A stretch of DNA of 5,759 nucleotides from an uncultured Roseovarius sp. (GTDB lineage: Bacteria > Pseudomonadota > Alphaproteobacteria > Rhodobacterales > Rhodobacteraceae), in assembly GCA_913055965.1 (NCBI GenBank), contig CAJXKX010000155.1, positions 1 through 5,759 of the forward strand, in the 5' to 3' direction. The notes under the pieces were generated by a model. The model ran no database searches and was not told the origin of the DNA. It saw only the letters and a list, made by a program, of their open reading frames with translations. Shown here piece after piece: positions 1-5,759 of this stretch; within the stretch, counting starts at the first letter, position 1, and each line of letters begins with the position of its first letter. The translations under genes were made by a program, and so were the position numbers.

Positions 1-24
1 GGTCGAGATGATCGCGAAACGATG

Positions 25-45
25 AAGGGGCCACATGGGCCCCTT
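25..45 (-). terminator. Terminator-like hairpin downstream of the DAHP synthase gene
   Basis: An 8-bp perfect stem (AAGGGGCC at 25-32 pairing with GGCCCCTT at 38-45) encloses a 5-nt loop. It begins 31 nt beyond the stop codon of the minus-strand DAHP synthase gene, the usual place for an intrinsic terminator. The T-tract is poor on both sides: read on the minus strand the stem is followed by CATCGTTTCG, and on the plus strand by CCTTGTTGGTT. It may therefore terminate weakly, act from both directions, or need other factors. The gene to the left lies outside the window, so its direction is unknown. Confidence 0.5.
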
Positions 46-75
46 CCTTGTTGGTTCGATGGTCGTGGTGCCGGA

Positions 76-1446
76 TCAGACGGCCTGCGCCGCCTGACGG
101 CTTTCGCGCAGGTTCGACAGTTCCTCGGCCACGAGGAAGGCCAGTTCGAGCGACTGGCTGGCGTTGAGGCGCGGATCGCAGGCCGTGTGGTAGCGATCCG
201 ACAGGTTTTCCTCGCTTACCGCGCGCATGCCGCCGGTGCATTCGGTCACATCCTGTCCGGTCATCTCGAAATGCACGCCGCCGGGTACGGTGCCTTCGGC
301 GCGGTGGATGGCAAAGAATTCCTGCACCTCGCGCAGCACCGAGTCGAAGGGCCGCGTCTTGTAGCCGGTGGCCGACTTGATCGTGTTGCCATGCATAGGA
401 TCGCACACCCAGAGCACCTTCGCGCCTTCTTCCTCGACCGTGCGGATGAGGCGCGGCAGGTTCTCGCCCACCTTGCCCGCGCCGAACCGCGCGATCAGCG
501 TAAGCCGCCCCGCCTCGTTCTCGGGGTTGAGCGTGGCCAGCAGACGCTTGAGATCGTCCGAGGTCATCGTCGGGCCGCATTTGAGGCCGATCGGGTTCTG
601 CACCCCGCGCAGGAATTCGACATGCGCGCCATCGGGCTGCCGCGTGCGGTCGCCGATCCACAGCATGTGCCCCGAGCCCGCCAGCCATTTGCCGGACGTG
701 GAATCGAGCCGCGTCAGCGCCTCCTCGTATTCCAGCAAGAGCCCCTCATGCGAGGTGTAGAAATCCACCGTCTGCAGCGTATGCGCCTGCGCGCTGTCGA
801 TCCCCGCCGCGGTCATGAAATCAAGCGCATCGGCGATGTGATTGGCCATCTCGCGGTATTGCGCTGCCTTCTCGCTCTCGGTGAATCCCAAGGTCCACTG
901 ATGCACCTGGTGCATGTCGGCATAGCCGCCCTTTGAAAAGGCGCGCAAGAGGTTCAGCGTCGCCGCCGCCTGGGTGTAGGCCTGCAGCATCTTTTCGGGG
1001 TTGGGGATGCGCGCCTCGGGGGTGAAGGCCAGCTCGTTGATGATGTCGCCCCGGTAGCTGGGCAGTTCGACCCCGTCCACCACCTCGCTGGGCGCGCTGC
1101 GCGGCTTGGCGAATTGCCCGGCCATGCGGCCCACCTTCACCACCGGCACCTTTGCCCCGTAGGTCAGCACCATCGCCATCTGCAGCATCACCTTGAACGT
1201 GTCGCGGATCGCATCCGCGCTGAACTGGTCGAACGCCTCGGCGCAATCGCCGCCCTGCAGCAGGAACGCCTCGCCGCGCGATGCGGCCCCCAGCGCACGC
1301 TTGAGCCGTCGCGCCTCGCCCGCAAAGACCAGCGGCGGATACTGGCGCAGACGATCCTCGACACGGGCCAGCGCCTCGGCATCGGGATAATCCGGCATCT
1401 GCACCCGCTCTTTCGCGCGCCAGCCGGTTTTCTGCCATTCCGTCAT
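76..1446 (-). CDS. Class II 3-deoxy-7-phosphoheptulonate (DAHP) synthase
   Basis: This 456-residue cytoplasmic enzyme condenses phosphoenolpyruvate with erythrose 4-phosphate to give DAHP, the committed step of the shikimate pathway to aromatic amino acids. It is the class II (plant/Mycobacterium-type) TIM-barrel family, and its length is normal for it. Visible family motifs are LQGGDCAEAF (62-71), GRMAGQFAKPRS (106-117), SYRGDIIN (130-137), GLKCGP (287-292) and CDPMHGNT (348-355). The four metal ligands known from the M. tuberculosis enzyme (Cys87, His369, Glu411, Asp441) correspond to Cys68, His352, Glu394 and Asp424, with the last three spaced identically. The start at 1446 (MTEWQKTGW) is preceded by GGAG at 7 nt. 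An in-frame ATG at 1467 would leave almost no leader after the candidate promoter, so 1446 is preferred. The gene is divergent from the GlxA-type regulator and appears monocistronic, with a hairpin after the stop. Gene names vary in this family (aroF, aroG, aroH), so no symbol is given. The open frame continues far upstream across the regulator gene but shows no family similarity there. Confidence 0.97.
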   Translation of the reverse strand: MTEWQKTGWRAKERVQMPDYPDAEALARVEDRLRQYPPLVFAGEARRLKRALGAASRGEAFLLQGGDCAEAFDQFSADAIRDTFKVMLQMAMVLTYGAKVPVVKVGRMAGQFAKPRSAPSEVVDGVELPSYRGDIINELAFTPEARIPNPEKMLQAYTQAAATLNLLRAFSKGGYADMHQVHQWTLGFTESEKAAQYREMANHIADALDFMTAAGIDSAQAHTLQTVDFYTSHEGLLLEYEEALTRLDSTSGKWLAGSGHMLWIGDRTRQPDGAHVEFLRGVQNPIGLKCGPTMTSDDLKRLLATLNPENEAGRLTLIARFGAGKVGENLPRLIRTVEEEGAKVLWVCDPMHGNTIKSATGYKTRPFDSVLREVQEFFAIHRAEGTVPGGVHFEMTGQDVTECTGGMRAVSEENLSDRYHTACDPRLNASQSLELAFLVAEELSNLRESRQAAQAV

Positions 1447-1480
1447 CTCGGGTCTCCGCTTTCTCATTCGGTCGCATCTC

Positions 1481-1509
1481 TCTATAATCGACCCCGCGCG
1501 CGGAGACCA
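1481..1509 (-). promoter_or_regulatory. Candidate sigma-70-type promoter of the DAHP synthase gene
   Basis: On the minus strand a TATAGA -10 box (plus positions 1481-1486) lies 17 bp from a weak -35 box, TGGTCT (1504-1509), which matches the TTGACA consensus at three of six positions. Transcription would start near 1474, giving a leader of about 27 nt that includes the GGAG ribosome binding site. The 17-bp spacer contains a perfect 10-bp palindrome, CCGCGCGCGG (1494-1503). The -10 box is one of very few AT-rich stretches nearby, which supports the call; the weak -35 box limits it. The same bases also read TATAAT on the plus strand (1483-1488), so orientation is not certain. Confidence 0.35.
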
Positions 1510-1554
1510 GCCGCGGAATCCGGTCAAAATGCGACACGAATGCGCGTGTTCGTC

Positions 1555-1567
1555 TTGTGAATCACAA
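1555..1567. promoter_or_regulatory. Perfect 13-bp palindrome, candidate operator for the GlxA-type regulator gene
   Basis: TTGTGA-A-TCACAA is an inverted repeat with 6-bp arms around one central base. It lies 45 bp before the regulator start codon, inside the divergent intergenic region, and is AT-richer than its surroundings. A second, looser inverted repeat, ACACG-N6-CGTGT (1534-1549), is just upstream. The arms resemble CRP half-sites (TGTGA/TCACA), but CRP sites need a 6-bp spacer and here it is 1 bp, so it is not a CRP site. Autoregulation by the AraC-type regulator is possible but not shown; these proteins often bind direct repeats. Confidence 0.35.
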
Positions 1568-1612
1568 CGTTTTGGTGACAGTGGCCGGGAAAGAGCCGAG
1601 GGAGAGAGGCCC

Positions 1613-2611
1613 ATGTCGGATGCCGTGACCGTGAAGGTGGATGTGCCAAGGGTGCCGTCGCGCTTCGTGTTCGTGCTGCTCGACCAGTTCACGCTCCTGA
1701 GCTTCGCGGGGGCGCTGGAATGCCTGCGCATCGCCAACCGCATGGCGGGGGCCGAACTATATACCTGGGCGCTGACCGGGGATACCGACGATGTCGTGAC
1801 CTGCTCCAACGGGGTGCGGTTCCATGTCGATTTCCCGCTCTCCGAACTCCGGCGCGAGGATGTGCTGATCCTGTGCGGCGGGATCGACGTGCAGAAGACC
1901 GCGACGCGCAAGATGCTCAACTGGCTGCGCCGCGAGGCCCGCCGGGGCCTGCGCATCGGCGGGTTGTGCACCGCGTCCTGGGTGATGGCGCGCGCGGGCC
2001 TGCTCGACGGGCGGCGCGCCACGATCCACTGGGAAAACCACGACGCCTTTCTCGAGGAATTCGAGGAGGTGACGCTCACCAAGTCGATCTTCATGATCGA
2101 CGGCAACCGCATGACCACGGCGGGCGGCACCGCCTCGATCGACCTCATGCTCAGCCTCATCGCCGCCGAGCACGGCGAAAAGCTTGCCAATGCCGTGGCC
2201 GACCAGCAGATCTATTCCTCGATCCGCACCGACCAGGACACGCAGCGCCTGTCGGTGCCCACCCGCATCGGCGTGCGCCACCCCAAGCTGAGCCAGGTGA
2301 TCCAGATGATGGAAAGCAATATCGAGGAGCCGATCAGCCCCTCGGTTCTGGCCCGCGAGGTGGGCATGTCCACCCGCCAGCTCGAGCGCCTGTTTCGCCG
2401 CTATCTCAGCCGCAGCCCCAAGCGCTACTACATGGAACTGCGCCTGCAGAAGGCGCGCAACCTGCTGATGCAGACCGACATGACCGTGATCAACGTGGCG
2501 CTCGCCTGCGGCTTCGCCTCGCCGTCGCATTTCTCGAAATGCTACCGCGCGCATTACCAGACCACCCCCTACCGCGAGCGCGGCGCGCACGGGGCGCGGC
2601 TGTCGGTCTGA
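1613..2611 (+). CDS. GlxA family transcriptional regulator (DJ-1/PfpI-like domain plus AraC-type HTH)
   Basis: This 332-residue protein is predicted to be a cytoplasmic, ligand-responsive transcription factor. Residues about 17-205 form a DJ-1/PfpI-like (class I amidotransferase fold) sensor domain, with the nucleophile-elbow segment GGLCTASWVMARAGLLDG (116-133) keeping Cys119, followed by RRATIHWEN with His139. Residues about 225-325 form the AraC-type double helix-turn-helix: first motif around LAREVGMSTRQLERLFRRYL (246-265), then SPKRYYMELRLQKARNLL (268-285), and the second motif around VALACGFASPSHFSKCYRAHY (295-315) ending in TPYRER. Length is typical of the family. The start at 1613 (MSDAVTV) is chosen because a strong purine-rich ribosome binding site (GGGAGAGAGG) lies just upstream; the frame is open back to an ATG at 1529, but that extension resembles nothing. 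Characterised relatives (GbdR, CdhR, ArgR of Pseudomonas) control catabolism of glycine betaine, carnitine or arginine. The ligand and targets here are unknown. It is divergent from the DAHP synthase gene and convergent with glyS. Confidence 0.93.
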   Translation: MSDAVTVKVDVPRVPSRFVFVLLDQFTLLSFAGALECLRIANRMAGAELYTWALTGDTDDVVTCSNGVRFHVDFPLSELRREDVLILCGGIDVQKTATRKMLNWLRREARRGLRIGGLCTASWVMARAGLLDGRRATIHWENHDAFLEEFEEVTLTKSIFMIDGNRMTTAGGTASIDLMLSLIAAEHGEKLANAVADQQIYSSIRTDQDTQRLSVPTRIGVRHPKLSQVIQMMESNIEEPISPSVLAREVGMSTRQLERLFRRYLSRSPKRYYMELRLQKARNLLMQTDMTVINVALACGFASPSHFSKCYRAHYQTTPYRERGAHGARLSV

Positions 2612-2630
2612 TCGGCGGGGGCGGTCTCGA

Positions 2631-2645
2631 CCCGACGCGGTCGGG
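2631..2645. terminator. GC-rich hairpin between convergent genes, possible terminator
   Basis: CCCGAC (2631-2636) and GTCGGG (2640-2645) form a perfect 6-bp stem with a 3-nt loop, 19 nt past the regulator stop codon. It is followed by GCGCGCGCGG rather than a T-tract. A second short hairpin, CCGGC-AGCC-GCCGG (2722-2735), sits 2 nt beyond the glyS stop codon, again without a T-tract. The convergent layout makes termination here likely, but the hairpins alone are weak evidence in sequence this GC-rich. The remainder of 2612-2737 holds nothing I recognise. Confidence 0.3.
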
Positions 2646-2737
2646 CGCGCGCGGCGGAGCGTTGCGGCAGCCTGACCGCGCGCCTCGGCATCAGGCACCG
2701 AACGTCGCCCGCTGACCGATCCCGGCAGCCGCCGGCC

Positions 2738-4996
2738 CTACCCCTCGACGCGGGTGAGGTCGGCGGCTTGCAGGCAGATATGGCGGATGCGGCTCAGCAG
2801 GTTGAGGCGGTTGCGGCGGATCACGGCGGCGTCCACGTTGACCTGCACCGCGTCAAAGAACGCGTCGATGGGCGCGCGCAGGGCGGCCATGGCGGTCATG
2901 GCGGCGGCGAAATCCTCGGCCTCGAGCGCGGCGGCGATCCGCGGCTCTGCCGTGTCGAGCGCGGCGAAGAGCGCGCGTTCCTCGTCGGTCTCGGCGAATT
3001 TCACATCCGCACCGAAGGAGTATTCGACCCCGTCCTTTTCCTCGGCCTGCCGCAGGATGTTGTTGGCCCGCTTGAACCCCTGCAACAGGTTCTCGCCATC
3101 CTCCGTGCTCAGAAACGCCCCGAGCGCGCGGGCGCGATGCACCAAGAGCGTGAGGTCGTCATTGCCCGGCATCGCAAGGCAGGCGTCGATCACGTCATGG
3201 CGGAGACCCTCGTCACGCAGGTGGACCTTGAGGCGGTCGTGGAGGAAGGCGAGGAGGTCGTCGCTCAGGTCGGGCATGATCTCTCCGACCTTGTGGATCA
3301 GGCTGCCATTGGCGGTGTCCGGGGCCCCGTCGCGCGCGTGAAGCCGGTCGAGGACCGCACGGAACGCCGCCCCGAACACGCCACGATGCGCGATCTCGTC
3401 AAGGATTTCTTCCAGCGTGTCGATCTCGTCGCCGCTGGCCTCGTGGCGGTTGAGCGTGATCTTTTGGCGCAGGAGTTGCGCGTCGATGAAGCGATCGAGC
3501 GGCAGGCGGTGATTGCCGTCCATCGCAATCCGGATCACCCCCAATGCCGCGCGGCGCAGCGCGTAGGGGTCTTTCGACCCCGTAGGCTTCTCGTCAATCG
3601 CCCAGAACCCCGTCAGCGTGTCGATCTTGTCCGCCAGCGCCACGGCCACGGACACGGGCGCGGAGGGCACGGCGTCGCCCGGCCCCAGCGGCGAATAATG
3701 CTCTTCACAGGCCGCCGCCACCTCTGCACGCAGGCCCTGGGCCTCGGCGTAATACCGCCCCATCAGCCCCTGCAATTCGGGGAACTCCCCCACCATCTCG
3801 GATTGCAGATCGGCCTTGGCCACCTTTGCCGCCCGTTCAGCCAGATCGGCCTCCGCGCCCACCAACGGGGCGATCTCGCGCGCCAGCGCCGCGATGCGCT
3901 CGACGCGATCCGCCTGTGACCCCAGCTTGTTGTGGAAGGTGACGCTCGCCAGCCCTTCGGCCATGCCTTCGAGGCCCTTTTCCCGCACCGTGCGCAGGTC
4001 ATTCTCCCAGAAGAATTTCGCGTCCGAAAGCCGCGCCGCCAGCACCTTCTGATTGCCCGCCAGAATGGTCGCGCCATGGTCCGCTGTCTCGACATTGGCG
4101 ACGGTGACGAAACGCTCGATCCGCCCCGTCTTGGGGTTCTTCACCGAAAAGAACTTCTGGTGCTCCTTCATCGAGGTCTGCAGCACCTCGGGCGGCAGAC
4201 CGAGAAACGCCTCGTCGATCCGGCCCATCAGCACCACGGGCCATTCCACCAGCCCCGCGACCTCGGACAGAAGCCCGCGATCCTCGACCACCTCGAGACC
4301 CGCGGCGAAAGCCTGATTGGTGGCCTCCTGCCAGATCGCCGCCTGCCGTTCCCCTGCATCGAGCACCACGCGGGCGCGCTTCAACTTTGCCTCGTAATCA
4401 TCGAAAGACGCGACAGAAAAAGGCTCTGGCACCATGAAACGATGGCCGCGTGTCGCAGCGCCCGCGCGGATGCCGTCCACCTCCATTTCGACCACCTGGC
4501 GCTCGCCCTCGTCATCGGTGAGGATGCACAGGATCGCATGGAGGGGCCGCACCCAGCGCAGGCTGCCCGCGCCCCAGCGCATGGATTTGGGCCACGGGAA
4601 GTGGCGGATGATCCGCTCCAGTTCCCCGGCCACGATCTCGGCGGCGGGGCGTCCGGGGCGGGTGATGGTGGCGAACCAGACCTGCCCCTTTTTCTCGTCG
4701 CGGATTTCCAGATCCTCGCGCGCCACGCCCGCGCCGCGACAGAACCCCTCGATGGCCTTTTCCGGCGCATCGACGCGCGGGCCCTTGCGCTCCTCTCGCG
4801 TGGTGGGGCTCTCTGCCGGCAGCCCGTGCACCGACAGCGTCAGCCGCCGCGGCGTGGAGAACGCGCGCGCGCCCGCATAGGTCAGCCCCGCCTCGACAAG
4901 CGCATCGGTCATCAGCCGCCTGAGGTCGTCCGCGGCGCGGGCCTGCATGCGCGCGGGGATTTCCTCGGAAAACAGTTCGATCAGCAGGTCGGGCAT
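2738..4996 (-). CDS. glyS: Glycyl-tRNA synthetase beta subunit
   Basis: This 752-residue subunit is the tRNA-binding half of the bacterial alpha2-beta2 glycyl-tRNA synthetase, which attaches glycine to tRNA-Gly in the cytoplasm. The N-terminus MPDLLIELFSEEIPARMQ is the family signature. Other typical segments are HFPWPKSMRWG, LPPEVLQTSMKEHQKFF, FHNKLGSQADRVERI (from residue 354) and TGSKDPYALRRAALG (472-486). The C-terminal part (about 624-745), with GFKRANNIL, FFDAVQVNVD and NRLNLLSRI (near 729-737), is the DALR-type anticodon-binding domain. E. coli GlyS has 689 residues; this one is moderately longer but carries no foreign domain that I can see. The start at 4996 is preceded by AAGGA at about 12 nt and lies 5 nt after the stop of the small membrane protein gene, so the two are surely one transcript with glyQ. 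The catalytic site is on GlyQ, encoded just upstream. The gene ends with TAG facing the GlxA-type regulator. Confidence 0.98.
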   Translation of the reverse strand: MPDLLIELFSEEIPARMQARAADDLRRLMTDALVEAGLTYAGARAFSTPRRLTLSVHGLPAESPTTREERKGPRVDAPEKAIEGFCRGAGVAREDLEIRDEKKGQVWFATITRPGRPAAEIVAGELERIIRHFPWPKSMRWGAGSLRWVRPLHAILCILTDDEGERQVVEMEVDGIRAGAATRGHRFMVPEPFSVASFDDYEAKLKRARVVLDAGERQAAIWQEATNQAFAAGLEVVEDRGLLSEVAGLVEWPVVLMGRIDEAFLGLPPEVLQTSMKEHQKFFSVKNPKTGRIERFVTVANVETADHGATILAGNQKVLAARLSDAKFFWENDLRTVREKGLEGMAEGLASVTFHNKLGSQADRVERIAALAREIAPLVGAEADLAERAAKVAKADLQSEMVGEFPELQGLMGRYYAEAQGLRAEVAAACEEHYSPLGPGDAVPSAPVSVAVALADKIDTLTGFWAIDEKPTGSKDPYALRRAALGVIRIAMDGNHRLPLDRFIDAQLLRQKITLNRHEASGDEIDTLEEILDEIAHRGVFGAAFRAVLDRLHARDGAPDTANGSLIHKVGEIMPDLSDDLLAFLHDRLKVHLRDEGLRHDVIDACLAMPGNDDLTLLVHRARALGAFLSTEDGENLLQGFKRANNILRQAEEKDGVEYSFGADVKFAETDEERALFAALDTAEPRIAAALEAEDFAAAMTAMAALRAPIDAFFDAVQVNVDAAVIRRNRLNLLSRIRHICLQAADLTRVEG

Positions 4997-5001
4997 GGGG
5001 A

Positions 5002-5523
5002 TCAGTATCCTTGCGGCGGTTCGGGGCAGTCGTCGGGGGCGGGTTGGCCGTCGAAAACGACCTCGCCGCAGCGGTTGATCTGGTGCCAGGCAAAGGCGCG
5101 CCCGTCGGGATAGACGGCGATCACCCGATCTATGCCATAGGTGATGTGCGCCTCGGACAGGTATGCACGGGCGGTGCCCTCCTGCAGCGCGGCCCCGATG
5201 GCCTGCGCGTCGAAACAGTCGAACCAGCCGGGCGCGTTGAGCGGCTCGGCCCGCTCGTAGGGCACGAGACCCGCCTCGGGGGGCAGGTCCGTCTCGAAAC
5301 AGGCGCGGAAGCGGATGGGCGAGCTGTCGGCGTCGATCCCGTCGAAATCGCGCACCGGCAGGGTGCGGGTCTCGCCGGAGGCCACGGTGATCCGCATCTC
5401 CACCGTGCCGCCCTCCGAGACCGGGCGGACCTCGTCGTAGAAGTGATAGACCTGAAGGTAATAGAGCGCCACGCCCGCGATCAGGGCGGCGGCGAGAATC
5501 GCGATGCTGAGAACCTTGCCCAT
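5002..5523 (-). CDS. Small membrane-anchored protein between glyQ and glyS (DUF6446-like)
   Basis: This 173-residue protein has no known function. Its start, MGKVLSIAILAAALIAGVAL, is one hydrophobic segment (about residues 4-23) with a lone Lys3 before it, which fits an N-terminal membrane anchor or uncleaved signal with the rest in the periplasm; there is no lipobox cysteine. The soluble part has four cysteines (75, 103, 152, 166), enough for two disulfides, with recognisable stretches PIRFRACFETD, GWFDCFDAQAIG and AFAWHQINRCGEVVFDG, and a proline-rich end (PDDCPEPPQGY). From memory it matches the DUF6446 family of Rhodobacteraceae; this is recall, not a search. The start at 5523 overlaps the glyQ stop as TGATG, and the stop at 5002-5004 is 5 nt before glyS, so it is translationally coupled within the operon. 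No strong Shine-Dalgarno is visible, consistent with coupling. A role in glycyl-tRNA synthesis is not implied by its sequence. Confidence 0.88.
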   Translation of the reverse strand: MGKVLSIAILAAALIAGVALYYLQVYHFYDEVRPVSEGGTVEMRITVASGETRTLPVRDFDGIDADSSPIRFRACFETDLPPEAGLVPYERAEPLNAPGWFDCFDAQAIGAALQEGTARAYLSEAHITYGIDRVIAVYPDGRAFAWHQINRCGEVVFDGQPAPDDCPEPPQGY

Positions 5524-5759
5524 CAGGCCGCCTGCCCCCCCGCCCCGGTGCGCACGAAGGCGTCGGCGCACATCCGGGCCAGCGCCCGCACGCGGCCGAT
5601 ATAGGCCTGCCGTTCGGTCACCGAGATGACGCCGCGCGCGTCGAGCAGGTTGAAGATGTGGCTGGCCTTGATGCACTGATCATAGGCGGGATGGGCCATG
5701 ACGATGCGCTTGCCCGTCCTGGGGTCGGTGTCGTCCTGCGCGAGGATCGCGGCGCAATG
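5523..5759 (-). CDS. glyQ: Glycyl-tRNA synthetase alpha subunit, C-terminal part (start outside the window)
   Basis: Only the last 78 codons and the TGA stop are present; the gene continues past the right edge. GlyQ carries the class II aminoacyl-tRNA synthetase catalytic site that makes glycyl-adenylate and works as alpha2-beta2 with GlyS. The visible part includes the highly conserved segment YDQCIKASHIFNLLDARG followed by VISVTERQAYIGRVRALAR, which matches the GlyQ C-terminus (E. coli has FNLLDARGVISVTERQAYI at the same place). The end, FVRTGAGGQAA, is short and alanine/glycine rich. The TGA stop overlaps the ATG of the next gene by one base (TGATG), indicating translational coupling. The promoter and any leader of this operon lie outside the window. 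The catalytic residues are in the missing N-terminal part and cannot be judged. Confidence 0.96.
   Translation of the reverse strand, partial: HCAAILAQDDTDPRTGKRIVMAHPAYDQCIKASHIFNLLDARGVISVTERQAYIGRVRALARMCADAFVRTGAGGQAA

Noticed and set aside
22..936. Plus-strand open frame of 304 codons opposite the DAHP synthase gene
   Set aside because: Its composition is that of a shadow frame, rich in Arg, His, Gly and Ala. It shows no recognisable motif and lies wholly within or beside a well-supported gene on the other strand.
1483..1488. TATAAT read on the plus strand as a promoter for the regulator gene
   Set aside because: The -35 position 17 bp upstream (TTTCTC) is a poor match, and the start would be about 120 nt before the gene. 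The overlapping minus-strand TATAGA fits the DAHP synthase gene better.
1555..1567. CRP/FNR-type binding site
   Set aside because: The half-sites TGTGA and TCACA are separated by 1 bp, not the 6 bp those regulators require.
1447..2190. Long open extension of the DAHP synthase frame upstream of 1446, antisense to the regulator gene (about 248 codons)
   Set aside because: It lies opposite a clearly real gene and has a low-complexity Ser/Arg-rich composition typical of antisense shadow in GC-rich DNA. The DAHP synthase family starts near 1446, where a ribosome binding site is present.
4997..5001. Riboswitch or T-box controlling glyS
   Set aside because: Only 5 nt separate glyS from the gene before it, so no leader structure fits. 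Any such element would lie before glyQ, outside the window.
2768..5113. Long plus-strand open frames opposite glyS (2768-3919 and 3932-5113)
   Set aside because: GC-rich codon bias removes stop codons on the opposite strand. Neither frame shows motifs, a convincing ribosome binding site or normal protein composition, while glyS is recognised along its whole length.

Overview
The window looks like ordinary chromosome of a GC-rich alphaproteobacterium, most likely a member of the Rhodobacteraceae (Roseobacter/Rhodobacter group). The grounds are high GC with strong third-position bias, GlyQ and GlyS sequences of alphaproteobacterial type, a class II (plant-like) DAHP synthase, and a small membrane-anchored protein sitting between glyQ and glyS, an arrangement I associate with Rhodobacteraceae. 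This placement is inferred from protein character, not from a database match.

Layout, left to right. Positions 1-75 hold a terminator-like hairpin. Positions 76-1446 (minus strand) encode a complete class II 3-deoxy-D-arabino-heptulosonate-7-phosphate synthase, the first enzyme of the shikimate pathway, with all four metal ligands present. A 166-bp divergent intergenic region (1447-1612) carries a plausible promoter for that gene and a perfect 13-bp palindrome on the side of the next gene. Positions 1613-2611 (plus strand) encode a GlxA-type transcriptional regulator: a DJ-1/PfpI-like domain followed by an AraC-type DNA-binding domain. A 126-bp convergent intergenic region (2612-2737) contains a GC-rich hairpin. 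From 2738 to the right edge, a tightly packed minus-strand operon reads glyQ (only its last 78 codons are inside the window), a 173-residue single-pass membrane protein, then glyS. The spacings are a TGATG stop/start overlap and 5 nt.

How the genes work together: GlyQ and GlyS are the alpha and beta subunits of the bacterial heterotetrameric glycyl-tRNA synthetase. The small membrane protein is co-transcribed with them and translationally coupled to glyQ, but its function is unknown. The regulator and the DAHP synthase share a promoter region. Nothing in the sequence shows that one regulates the other; such regulators often control amine or amino-acid catabolism genes elsewhere.

I see no mobile element, CRISPR array, tRNA, rRNA or phage gene. 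The most interesting items are modest: the uncharacterised four-cysteine membrane protein inside the glyQ-glyS operon, and the palindrome and promoter arrangement in the divergent region. I do not find a convincing new system here.
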